From NCBI RefSeq assembly GCF_004342485.1, contig NZ_SMBU01000001.1, forward strand, positions 62,001 through 126,000: a stretch of 64,000 nucleotides of DNA, written 5' to 3'. This stretch comes from Roseateles saccharophilus. GTDB taxonomy: Bacteria > Pseudomonadota > Gammaproteobacteria > Burkholderiales > Burkholderiaceae_C. Both the position numbers and the translations under genes were made by a program. Shown piece by piece: positions 17,095 to 26,984 of this stretch (position 1 is the first letter of the stretch; every line of letters begins with the position of its first letter). The notes beneath the pieces are model-generated. The model ran no database searches. It was not told where the DNA came from and saw only the letters and a list, made by a program, of their open reading frames with translations.

Positions 17095-19836
17095 ATGCCA
17101 GTCCACCAGCTGCGCGCCGCAGGGCGCGCTTTCGCGTCCATTCCCGCCCGTCAACGCCTCACACCCGTGGCGGCCGTCTGTGTCGGCCTGTTGTGTCTGC
17201 CGATGCCGACCCAGGCGCAGGCCCAGTCCGCCGGCGACCAGAAGCTGGACACAGTGACGGTGAGCGGCTTTCGCGCCAGCCTTGAAAGCTCCATCAGCAC
17301 CAAACGCAATGCCGATGCCATCGTCGAGGCCATCTCGGCCGAAGACATCGGCAAGCTGCCCGATGTGTCCATCGCGGATGCCATCTCCCGCCTGCCTGGC
17401 CTCACCGCCCAGCGCGTGGCCGGCCGCTCGTCCGTCATCAGCATCCGAGGCATGGCGCCTCGCTACGGCGTGACGCTGCTGAACGGCCGCGAGATCGTCT
17501 CCACCGGCGACAACCGTTCGGTGGAATACGACCAGTTTCCGTCGGAGCTGATCAATGCCGCCACCGTCTACAAGACGCCTGACGCCAGCCTGTCCGCCCA
17601 GGGGCTGTCGGGCACGATCAATATGAAGACGCTGCGGCCGCTGGACTTCGGCAGCTCGCGGGCGGTCGTCGGCGCACGCCTGGAGCGCAACTCCAATGGC
17701 GCGCTCAACCCGGAAATCTCGGGTATGGGCAACCGCCTCAGCGCGTCCTACGTGACCCAGTCTGCGGACCGCACCTTCGGCGCGGCCGTGGGCTTCGCCC
17801 ATCTCGACTCGCCCAGCCAGGAGAAGCACTACAAGAGCTGGTGGTGGGCCAATACCAACAACTGGGGTTCACCGCTGGCCGGCGTGCCGACCGACGCCGT
17901 GGCGCTGCAGGGCTTCGAGCTGGGCGCGGCCTCGTCGCGCCAGAAGCGCGACGGGCTGATGGGCGTGCTGGAGTACAAGCCCAACGCCAACCTGCACGGC
18001 ACGGTGGACCTGTACTACTCCAAGTTCGACCAGACCGAGGCGCGCCGCACGGTGATGTCGGACATGTCGACCTGGTCGGGTGCCGTCTGGACCAACGCCC
18101 AGACCAGCTACGTCAACGGCGACAAGATCGTCACCCGTGCCGACGTCACGAATGCCACGCCCGTGGCCCTGACGACCTACAACAAGCGCCAGGACGACAT
18201 CCGCGCCGTCGGCTGGAACAACGAACTCAAGCTGGCGGATTGGAAGCTGGTGAGCGACCTCAGCTGGTCCAAGGCCAAGCGCGATGAACAGAACGCCGAG
18301 GTGGAGGCGGGCTCCAAGAGCCGCGTGGACCTGGGCCCGGACCACTTCGTCACCGGTGACGGCCGCTCCACCTTCCAGCCGGTCTTCGACTTCTCCGACC
18401 CCAAGAGCGCCTACCTGACCGACCCGGCCAACTGGGGGCGTGACGGCCGCAGCCAGTTCCCCAAGGTGCGCGACGAGCTCAAGGCGCTCAAGCTCTCGGC
18501 AGGTCGCAACTTCGAGGGCTGGATGAACAGCTTCGAAGCGGGCCTGGACTACTCCGAGCGCGACAAGTCGATGAACCGCACCGAGGTCTACTACAACCTC
18601 AAGAACAACCGCACCCCGGTGCTGATCCCGAGCAACCTGCTACGCACGCCGACGGACCTGAGCTTCGCGGGCAGCAACATCCACATGGTCAACTTCGACC
18701 TGCCCAGCGTGCTCGGCCTGTACGACGCGGTCCCAGCCTCGACCGATCAGGCGCCGGGCCGCATCTGGTCGGTCCATGAAAAGGTTACCGCCGGCCACGC
18801 CAAGCTAGGTCTGGAGTTCGACTGGGGCGTGCCGGTGCACGGCACCCTGGGCCTGCGCGTGGTGCATGCCCAGCAGTACAGCAACGGCCTGCTGTGGAAC
18901 CCCAAGACCAGCGCGAGCGACCCCACCAGCGGCGGCACCAGCTACACCGACACGCTGCCCAGCATCAACCTGTCGGCCGACGTGACGCCCAACACCATCG
19001 TGCGCTTCGGCCTGGCCAAGGTGCTGGCACGCCCGAACATGGAAGACATGCGCGCCGGCTTCTCGGGCATCAGCGTCAGCAGCAACGACCGCACCTGGTC
19101 GGCCAGTGGTGGCAATGCCAAGCTGGAGCCGTGGCGCGCCGATGCGGTGGACCTGTCGGCCGAGCACTACTTCAGCAAGCGCAGCTACGTGGCGGCAGCG
19201 GCCTTCCACAAGCACATCAGGAACTTCGTCTACTCGCAGAGCATTCCGTTCGACTTCACCGGCTTCCCCAATCCGACGACCTACACGCCCATCAGCAACA
19301 TCGGCCTGCTGAGCACGCAGGCCAATGGTCACGGCGGCATGATTGCCGGCACTGAGCTGAGTGGCTCGCTGGACGCCGGCCTGATCAGTCCTGCCGTGGA
19401 CGGCATCGGCATGAGCTTCAGCTACGCCAACACGCGCAGTTCGCTGCATGAGGACAACAACCTCAACAACCCGCTGGACGGCCTCTCGGGTGTGGTGAGC
19501 AACTTCGTCCTGTACTACGAGCGCGACGGCTTCTCGGCTCGCATCGGCAGCCGCCACCGTTCCGCCTTCGTGACCACTGTGCGTGGCACCTTCGGCGAGA
19601 ACGTACCCAGCATGATCTCGGCCGAGACCATCCTGGACGGGCAAGTCGGCTACTCTTTCGAGACTGGCGCATTCAAGGGCCTGTCGCTGACGCTGCAGAT
19701 CAACAACCTGCAGGACCGGCCCTACCGCACCCGGGTCGGCATCTCTACCGGCGCCAAGGATCCCAACGCCACGCTGCCGGAGCGTTACACCTCGTACGGC
19801 CGTCAATTTCTGCTGGGAGGGACCTACAAGTTCTGA
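17095..19836 (+). CDS. TonB-dependent receptor for oligosaccharide uptake (TonB-Xanth-Caul type)
   Basis: 913-residue outer-membrane receptor. AGGAGA lies about 8 nt before the ATG at 17095. A signal region (hydrophobic 24-40, cleaved near AQAQA) leads to a TonB-box-like LDTVTVSGF. The plug carries EDIGKLPDVSIADAISRLPGL, SVISIRGM and QFPSELINAATVYKTPDASLSAQGLSGTINMKTLRPLD, characteristic of the Xanthomonas/Caulobacter carbohydrate receptor family (TIGR01782). The barrel ends GRQFLLGGTYKF with terminal Phe. Its position between a GH3 and a GH1 gene, with a LacI-type operator at its promoter, indicates import of glucan oligosaccharides across the outer membrane. ExbB, ExbD and TonB must be encoded elsewhere. 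Confidence 0.93.
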   Translation: MPVHQLRAAGRAFASIPARQRLTPVAAVCVGLLCLPMPTQAQAQSAGDQKLDTVTVSGFRASLESSISTKRNADAIVEAISAEDIGKLPDVSIADAISRLPGLTAQRVAGRSSVISIRGMAPRYGVTLLNGREIVSTGDNRSVEYDQFPSELINAATVYKTPDASLSAQGLSGTINMKTLRPLDFGSSRAVVGARLERNSNGALNPEISGMGNRLSASYVTQSADRTFGAAVGFAHLDSPSQEKHYKSWWWANTNNWGSPLAGVPTDAVALQGFELGAASSRQKRDGLMGVLEYKPNANLHGTVDLYYSKFDQTEARRTVMSDMSTWSGAVWTNAQTSYVNGDKIVTRADVTNATPVALTTYNKRQDDIRAVGWNNELKLADWKLVSDLSWSKAKRDEQNAEVEAGSKSRVDLGPDHFVTGDGRSTFQPVFDFSDPKSAYLTDPANWGRDGRSQFPKVRDELKALKLSAGRNFEGWMNSFEAGLDYSERDKSMNRTEVYYNLKNNRTPVLIPSNLLRTPTDLSFAGSNIHMVNFDLPSVLGLYDAVPASTDQAPGRIWSVHEKVTAGHAKLGLEFDWGVPVHGTLGLRVVHAQQYSNGLLWNPKTSASDPTSGGTSYTDTLPSINLSADVTPNTIVRFGLAKVLARPNMEDMRAGFSGISVSSNDRTWSASGGNAKLEPWRADAVDLSAEHYFSKRSYVAAAAFHKHIRNFVYSQSIPFDFTGFPNPTTYTPISNIGLLSTQANGHGGMIAGTELSGSLDAGLISPAVDGIGMSFSYANTRSSLHEDNNLNNPLDGLSGVVSNFVLYYERDGFSARIGSRHRSAFVTTVRGTFGENVPSMISAETILDGQVGYSFETGAFKGLSLTLQINNLQDRPYRTRVGISTGAKDPNATLPERYTSYGRQFLLGGTYKF

Positions 19837-19849
19837 CCAGGCGCCGCCA

Positions 19850-19913
19850 GTGGGCCCCGCGGCCCGCCTGGTGTGTCCCGAGTGCCAGGCGGCCCCCGTG
19901 CCGTCTGGCCCAC
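19850..19913 (+). ncRNA. Nested hairpins between receptor and GH1 genes
   Basis: An outer stem GTGGGCC (19850-19856) with GGCCCAC (19907-19913) encloses an inner stem CGCCTGG (19865-19871) with CCAGGCG (19885-19891). T-rich GTTGTTTCC follows. It may be a leaky terminator or an mRNA processing/stability element that lets the receptor be made in excess over the downstream GH1 enzyme. This is structure inspection only, with no family match. Confidence 0.4.
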
Positions 19914-19974
19914 GTTGTTTCCTGTTTCCCGAATCTGCGCCGGCGCCCCCAGCCGGCGCCTTCCCTCCTGCCGC

Positions 19975-21339
19975 ATGAGCTCCAACCCCGCCCCGATCCG
20001 CAAAGACTTCCCCGCCGACTTCCGCTGGGGCGTGTCCACCTCGTCCTTCCAGATCGAAGGCGGCGCCCGCGAGGACGGGCGCGGCGAGTCCATCTGGGAC
20101 CGCTTCTGCGCCGAGCCCGGCCGCATCCGCGACGGCTCTAACGCCGAGGTCGCCTGTGACCACTACCACCGCTGGCCGCAGGACCTCGACATGGCCAAGG
20201 CCCTGGGCGTCAATGCCTACCGCTTCTCCATCGCCTGGCCGCGCATCCTGCCTAACGGGAGCACAGGCCGTGGGCCGGTGAACGAAGCGGGCCTGGCCTT
20301 CTACGACCGGCTGGTGGACGGCATGCTGGAGCGCGGCCTCGACCCCTGGGCCACGCTCTATCACTGGGACCTGCCGCAGACCCTGCAGGAGCAGGGCGGC
20401 TGGACCTCGCGCGACACCGTCACCGCCTTTCTCGAATACACCGACATCGTCACCCGCCGCCTGGGCGACCGCGTCGGGCACTGGATCACGCACAACGAGC
20501 CCTGGTGCTCCTGCATGATGGGCTACTGGGAGGGTGTGCACGCCCCCGGCGGCAGGAGCCTGGCCGACGCGATGCAGGCCTGCCATCATGTGCTGCTGTC
20601 CCACGGCCAGGCCGTTGCGCTGATCCGCCGCAACTCGCCCGACGCCCAGGTCGGCATCACGCTGAGCCTGCACCCCATCGCCGCCGCGTCCGACAGCGCC
20701 GCGGACCTTGCCGCGCTGCAGCGCCACGACGGCCTGCGCAACCGCTGGTTCCTCGACCCGCTGTTCGGCCGTGGCTACCCCGAAGACACGCTGGCCCTGC
20801 TGGGCGAGGCCGCACCGCGCGTCGAGGCCGGCGACCTGGCGGCGATCGCCGCGGCGACCGATTTCCTCGGCGTGAACTACTACTTCCCCGAGGTGGTGCA
20901 GGACGATCCCGATCCGACGACGGGCGGCCCCACGCGCACCCGGCTCGTCGAGCGCGAAGGCGTGGAGCGCACCGGCTTCGGCTGGGAGGTCTCGCCCCAG
21001 GGCCTCGTCGACCTGTTGGCCCGCATCCAGCGCGATTACGCGCCCGCCGTCATCCAGCTGACCGAGAACGGCTCCACCTTCGAGGACGTGCTGACGACCG
21101 AAGGCCGTGTGCACGACACCGAGCGCCTGTCCTATCTGCAGCGCCACCTGGCCGCGCTGCGCCAGGCCATGGACGCCGGCGTGCCAGTGAAGGGCTATTT
21201 CGCCTGGAGCCTGCTGGACAACTTCGAATGGGCCGAGGGCTATCTGCGCCGCTTCGGCCTGGCTCATGTGGACTACGCGACCCAGCAACGCAGGCTGAAG
21301 GACAGCGGCCTCTGGTATGGCCGATTTCTGAACGAATAA
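19975..21339 (+). CDS. Glycoside hydrolase family 1 beta-glucosidase
   Basis: 454-residue cytoplasmic enzyme with no signal peptide, expected to split beta-glucosides or short beta-gluco-oligosaccharides to glucose. GH1 signatures are complete: the N-terminal FRWGVSTSSFQIEGG, acid/base Glu175 in THNEPW, nucleophile Glu364 in QLTENGSTF, and the C-terminal WSLLDNFEWAEGY that lines the glucose subsite. The ATG at 19975 is selected because the conserved DFPADFRWG follows closely. It acts after uptake by the ABC importer encoded just downstream. Its 3' end (YGRFLNE, stop) is echoed 54 bp further on in the same frame by a degenerate copy YGQFLNE with different third-codon bases. Confidence 0.95.
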   Translation: MSSNPAPIRKDFPADFRWGVSTSSFQIEGGAREDGRGESIWDRFCAEPGRIRDGSNAEVACDHYHRWPQDLDMAKALGVNAYRFSIAWPRILPNGSTGRGPVNEAGLAFYDRLVDGMLERGLDPWATLYHWDLPQTLQEQGGWTSRDTVTAFLEYTDIVTRRLGDRVGHWITHNEPWCSCMMGYWEGVHAPGGRSLADAMQACHHVLLSHGQAVALIRRNSPDAQVGITLSLHPIAAASDSAADLAALQRHDGLRNRWFLDPLFGRGYPEDTLALLGEAAPRVEAGDLAAIAAATDFLGVNYYFPEVVQDDPDPTTGGPTRTRLVEREGVERTGFGWEVSPQGLVDLLARIQRDYAPAVIQLTENGSTFEDVLTTEGRVHDTERLSYLQRHLAALRQAMDAGVPVKGYFAWSLLDNFEWAEGYLRRFGLAHVDYATQQRRLKDSGLWYGRFLNE

Positions 21340-21398
21340 TTAATGAAAACTGGGCCACCCATACCGGGGTACGGCCAGTTTCTAAATGAAATATTACA
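21340..21398 (+). pseudogene. Remnant of a second GH1 3' end
   Basis: Bases 21368-21396 match the GH1 gene end (21314-21342) at 22 of 29 positions. Frame is kept and the peptide is nearly the same (GYGQFLNE against WYGRFLNE), while several changes are third-position (TAT/TAC, CTG/CTA, AAC/AAT). The stretch is AT-rich for this genome. It looks like the tail of a lost paralogue or foreign GH1 gene rather than chance. Confidence 0.45.
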
Positions 21399-21468
21399 GG
21401 GTTCTCCCTCAGGCGCATTGAACCGCGCCGGGTGACACTGCGCTCGCCCCACAAGATCCGGAGACAAG

Positions 21469-22698
21469 ATGAAGACCGCCCGCCATGCCCTGGCCGCCGC
21501 CGCGCTCGCCGCCGCAACCCTGCCCGCCACCGCTCAAGCGCTGAAGGCCGAGGTCATCCACTGGTGGACCTCGGGCGGCGAGTCCGCCGCCGTCAAGACG
21601 CTGGCCGAGGCCTATCGCGCCCAAGGCGGCGTCTGGGTGGACACGGCCGTCGCGCTGGGCGAGCAGGCCCGCTCGGTCGCCATCAACCGCATCGCCGGCG
21701 GCAACCCGCCGACGGCCGCGCAGTTCAACACGACGCAGCAGTTCCGCGACATCGTCGACCAGGGCATGCTGAACAACGTCGACGCGGTGGCCCAGCGCGA
21801 CGGCTGGGACAAGTTCCTGCCCGAGACGGTGCTGCAGGCCATCAAGGTCAAGGGCCACTACTACGCGGCGCCGGTGGACATCCACAACATGACCTGGTTC
21901 TGGTTCTCCAAGGCCGCCTTCAAGAAGGCCGGCATCGAAGAGCCCAGGAGCTTCGACGAACTCTTCACGGCCCTGGACAGGCTCAAGGCCGCCGGCCTCG
22001 TGCCCCTGGCCCACGGCGGCCAGCCCTGGCAGGACGGCATCGTCTTCACGGCCGTGCTGGCCCATTACGGCGGCCGCGAGCTCTACCTGAAGGTCTTCCG
22101 CGACCGCGACCCCAAGGCCATCATGGGCGAGGACTTCAGACGAGTGCTGCTCGCCTTCAAGCGCCTGCAGGGCTACACCGACAAGGGCTCGCCGGGCCGC
22201 AACTGGAACGACGCGACGGCCCTGCTCATCAGCGGCCGCGCCGGCGTGCAGATCATGGGCGACTGGGCCAAGGGCGAGTTCGCCCAGGCCCGTCAGGAGG
22301 CCGGCAGGGACTACGGCTGTGCGCCCGGCTTCGGCCCGCATGCGCCCTACATCGTGCAGGGCGACGTGATGGTCTTCCCCAAGACCGACAAGCCCGACCA
22401 GGTCAAGGCCCAGCAGCTGCTGGCCAGCGTCATCACCCAGCCAGCCACGCAGGTGGCCTTCAGCATCAAGAAGGGTTCCATCCCCATCCGCACCGACGTG
22501 GACGCCAGCAAGATGGACCTCTGCGCGCAGATGGGCGTGGCCGCGATGAAGGACAAGTCGCGCCAGCTCGGCAACGGCGAGATCTACATCACGCCCGACC
22601 AGAACGGCGCGCTGCAGGACGTGCTGACCGGCTACTGGAACCGCAACATCCCGGTCGAGAAGGTCCAGAAGGACATCGTGGCTGCGCTGAGGAACTGA
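21469..22698 (+). CDS. Sugar ABC transporter substrate-binding protein (family 1)
   Basis: 409-residue periplasmic binding protein that should capture glucose or a gluco-oligosaccharide for the permeases encoded next. The signal peptide MKTARHALAAAALAAATLPATAQA is of the ordinary type I class; there is no lipobox Cys. The mature part starts KAEVIHWWTSGGESAAVKTL, the typical opening of SBP family 1, and includes NPPTAAQFNTTQQFRDIVDQG and YYAAPVDIHNMTWFWFSKAAF, as in glucose/mannose-type binding proteins (GtsA-like). The Shine-Dalgarno GGAGACAAG sits directly upstream of the ATG. It opens a tightly packed run with a 2-bp gap to the first permease gene. Confidence 0.93.
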   Translation: MKTARHALAAAALAAATLPATAQALKAEVIHWWTSGGESAAVKTLAEAYRAQGGVWVDTAVALGEQARSVAINRIAGGNPPTAAQFNTTQQFRDIVDQGMLNNVDAVAQRDGWDKFLPETVLQAIKVKGHYYAAPVDIHNMTWFWFSKAAFKKAGIEEPRSFDELFTALDRLKAAGLVPLAHGGQPWQDGIVFTAVLAHYGGRELYLKVFRDRDPKAIMGEDFRRVLLAFKRLQGYTDKGSPGRNWNDATALLISGRAGVQIMGDWAKGEFAQARQEAGRDYGCAPGFGPHAPYIVQGDVMVFPKTDKPDQVKAQQLLASVITQPATQVAFSIKKGSIPIRTDVDASKMDLCAQMGVAAMKDKSRQLGNGEIYITPDQNGALQDVLTGYWNRNIPVEKVQKDIVAALRN

Positions 22699-22700
22699 GG

Positions 22701-23579
22701 ATGAAGCGTCGCGGTCTCGCGGCCTGGGGGGCCTTGCTGCCCCTGGCCGTCATCGTTCTCGTCGGCTATGTCGGCACCGTGCTGTGGACGCTACGGACTT
22801 CGATGTCCACGTCGCGCACCTTCCCCAAGGGCGACTTCGTCGGCCTGCAGCAGTTCGAGCGCCTGCTGGACAACGAGCGCTGGCAGCTCGCCATCCACAA
22901 CCTGGCCGTCTACGGCGTGCTCTACATCGCGGCGGCCATGGTCATCGGCTTCCTGCTTGCCGTCTTCATCGACCAGAAGGTGCGTGGCGAGGGCGTGCTG
23001 CGCACGGCCTTCCTCTACCCCTATGCGATGTCCTTCGTCGCGACCGGCCTGGTCTGGCAATGGGTGCTCAACCCCGACAGCGGCCTGCAGAACGCGATGC
23101 AGCAGCTGGGCTGGCAGGATTTCACGTTCGACTGGATCGTCGATCAGGACAAGGTCATCTACACCGTCGTCATCGCCGGCACCTGGCAGGGGGCGGGGCT
23201 GGTCATGGCGCTGATGCTGGCCGGCCTGCGCGGCGTCGACGAGGAGATCTGGAAGGCCGCGCGGCTGGACGGCATCCCGGCCTGGCGCGTCTACCTGTCC
23301 ATCGTGCTGCCGATGATGGCGCCGACGCTGGCCACCGTCTTCACGCTGCTGGCCACCGGCGTCGTCAAGGTCTTCGACACCGTCGTGGCCATGACCCAGG
23401 GCGGCCCCGGCACGGCCAGCGACGTGCCGGCCAAGTTCATCATGGATCACCTGTTCGGCCGCGCCAACCTCGCGCTGGCCTCGGCCGGCGCGGTCATGCT
23501 GCTGATCACCGTGCTGGCGCTTGTGGCACCCCTGGTTTATGTGCGCAGCCGAAAGCAGGCCCGGGGAGGCCACGCATGA
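22701..23579 (+). CDS. Sugar ABC transporter permease (MalF/UgpA type)
   Basis: 292-residue inner-membrane protein with about six hydrophobic segments. The cytoplasmic coupling loop carries the EAA-type motif (EEIWKAARLDGIPAWRVYLSIVLPMMAP), which contacts the ATPase. It pairs with the following permease. The start ATG is 2 bp after the SBP stop; the last four bases overlap the next start (ATGA). The second sugar permease, ATPase and binding protein are all in the same run, so the importer is complete. Confidence 0.94.
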   Translation: MKRRGLAAWGALLPLAVIVLVGYVGTVLWTLRTSMSTSRTFPKGDFVGLQQFERLLDNERWQLAIHNLAVYGVLYIAAAMVIGFLLAVFIDQKVRGEGVLRTAFLYPYAMSFVATGLVWQWVLNPDSGLQNAMQQLGWQDFTFDWIVDQDKVIYTVVIAGTWQGAGLVMALMLAGLRGVDEEIWKAARLDGIPAWRVYLSIVLPMMAPTLATVFTLLATGVVKVFDTVVAMTQGGPGTASDVPAKFIMDHLFGRANLALASAGAVMLLITVLALVAPLVYVRSRKQARGGHA

Positions 23580-24435
23580 GCACGCGCAAAGCCACCCAGG
23601 CCTGGGCCCGCGTCGGTGTCTACGCCTTCCTGGGGTTCGCCGCGGCCTTCTTCCTGCTGCCGCTCTACGTGATGCTGACGACCTCGTTCAAGAGCATGGA
23701 GGAGATCCGCCTCGGCCAGATCTTCGCGCTGCCGTCGGCGATCACCCTCGACGCCTGGCGGGCAGCCTGGAGCGAGGCCTGCACCGGCGTCAGCTGCGAG
23801 GGCGTGCGCGGCGGCTTCTGGAACTCCGTCAGCATCGCCCTGCCCTCGGTCGTGTTGCCCATCCTGCTCGGCGCCCTCAACGGCTATGCGCTGTCCTGGT
23901 GGAAGCCCAGGGGCGGCGAATGGCTGTTCGGCACGCTGATGCTGGGTGCCTTCATCCCCATCCAGGTGATGATCTACCCGCTCGTCAAGCTGGAGGCCGC
24001 CGTCGGCATCTACAGCAGCCTGCCCGGCATCGTGTTCGTGCACATCGTCTTCGCGATGCCCATCATGACCCTGCTGTTCCGCAACTACTACGCGGGCCTG
24101 CCGGGCGAGCTGTTCAAGGCGGCGCGGGTGGACGGCGGCGGCTTCTGGCGCATCTTCGGGCAGCTGGTGCTGCCGATGTCCACGCCCATGCTCATCGTCG
24201 CGGCCATCATGCAGATCACCGGCGTGTGGAACGACTACATCCTGGGCCTGACCTTCGCCGGCCGCGACAACCTGCCGATGACGGTGCAGCTCAACAACGT
24301 CATCAACACGACGACCGGCGAGCGTCTCTACAACCTCAACATGGCCGCGACCATCCTGACGTCGGCGGTGCCGCTGCTCGTCTACCTCGTCTCGGGTCGT
24401 TGGTTCGTTCGCGGCATCGCCGCAGGTGCAGTGAA

Positions 24436-24439
<4 letters not shown>
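23576..24439 (+). CDS. Sugar ABC transporter permease (MalG/UgpE type)
   Basis: 287-residue second inner-membrane subunit. The N-terminal helix (VYAFLGFAAAFFLLPLYVMLTTSFKS) and the coupling loop (GELFKAARVDGGGFWRIFGQLVLPMSTPML) are those of MalG-like carbohydrate permeases. A C-terminal hydrophobic helix ends in GRWFVRGIAAGAVK, the usual end of the family. It overlaps its neighbours by ATGA on both sides, indicating coupled translation and a fixed stoichiometry. Confidence 0.94.
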
Positions 24440-25472
<1,033 letters not shown>

Positions 25473-25476
<4 letters not shown>

Positions 25477-26984
25477 ACGGCGAGCGCCGCATCGTCATCG
25501 TCGGCGGCGGCACCGCCGGCTGGATGAGCGCGGCGGCGCTGGCGTCACGGCTGCTCGGCAAGGACGGCGCGGCGCGCTGGACGCTGCGGCTCGTCGAGTC
25601 CGACGAGATCGGCATCGTCGGTGTCGGCGAGGCCACCATCCCGCCCATCCGCGGCTTCAATGCGCTGATCGGCCTGGACGAGGACGAGTTCCTGCGCGAG
25701 ACCGGCGGCACGTTCAAGCTCGGCATCGAGTTCTTCGACTGGGGCGCCCTGGGCGAGCGCTATATGCATGCCTTCGGCGACGTCGGTCGGTCGCTGGACG
25801 AACTGCCCTTCCACCAGCACTGGCTGCGCCTGGGCGCCGCGTTGCCTCTGGCCGAATACTCGATCAACAACCAGGCCGCGTTGGCCGGCCGCTTCATGCG
25901 CCCGCGGCCCGACATGGCCGGCTCGCCGCTGGCCGAGATCGCCTACGCCTTCCATTTCGACGCGGCGCGCTATGCCGCGTTGCTGCGCCGTCACGCCGAG
26001 GCCCGCGGCGTGCAGCGCGTCGAAGGCCGCATCACGCATGTGGAGCGCGACGGCGGCGGCGTCCGCCGCCTGCGGCTGCAAGACGGCGAGGTCGTCGAAG
26101 GCGACTTCTTCATCGATTGCTCGGGCCTGCATGGTTTGCTGATCGACAAGACCCTGGGCGTCGCCTTCGAGGACTGGTCGCATTGGCTGCCCTGCGACCG
26201 CGCCTGGGCCGTGCCCACACCGCCGAGCGGGCCGCTGCTGCCCTACACCCGCGCGACGGCGCGCGAGGCCGGCTGGCAATGGCGCATCCCGCTGCAGCAG
26301 CGCACCGGCAACGGCCATGTCTTCGCCAGCGCCTTCGTCGACGAGGCGGCGGCGCGTGAGACCCTGCTGCGCCACCTTGAGGCCGAGCCCCTCGCTGAAC
26401 CGCGCCTGATCCGCTTCCGCGCCGGCCGCCGGCGCGAGGCCTGGGTTGGCAACTGTGTCGCCATCGGCCTCGCGGGCGGCTTCCTGGAGCCGCTGGAGTC
26501 CACCAGCATCCACCTGATCCAGAGCGCCGTGCTGCGTCTGATCGAGATCTTCCCGGGCGACCGGGCCGAGCCCGCCGACATCGCCGAATACAACCGCCAG
26601 ACGGCGGCCGAGATGGAGGCGGTGCGCGACTTCGTCATCCTGCACTACAAGCTCACGCGCCGCGACGATTCTCCCTTCTGGCGCCATTGCCGCGAGATGG
26701 CCGTGCCCGAGGCGCTGCAGGCCCGCATGGCGCGGTTTGCCAGCCATGGTCACATCCTGCGCCGGGGTCAGGAGCTGTTTTCCGAGCCGAGCTGGCTGCA
26801 GGTCCTCGTTGGCCAGGGGCTGCGCCCTCGCCACGCCCATCCGCTGGCCGGGCTCAGCGCCGGCGAGCGCGTGCAGGCCTTCGTCGACAACACCCGCGAC
26901 GTCGTGCGCCGCTGCGTCGCCGTCATGCCGGCCCATGCCGACTTCATTGCCGCCCACTGCGTGGCTCCCAGCCAGAAACCATGA
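25473..26984 (+). CDS. Flavin-dependent halogenase (tryptophan-halogenase family)
   Basis: 503-residue FAD enzyme of the PrnA/RebH family, which oxidises halide to HOX and halogenates an aromatic partner. The FAD-binding GGGTAGW is at 11-17. The halogenase marker WQWRIP (268-273, WxWxIP) is intact. By motif alignment Lys82 in GTFKLGIEF matches PrnA Lys79, which carries the chloramine, and Glu342 in FLEPLESTSIH matches Glu346. So it appears catalytically competent, not a mere relative. Its start is GTG at 25473, overlapping the ATPase stop (GTGA); its own TGA overlaps the start of the GH30 gene (ATGA). No flavin reductase is encoded in the window. Related genes recur in TonB-receptor/sugar loci of Xanthomonas and Caulobacter, where the natural substrate is unclear. 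Confidence 0.9.
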
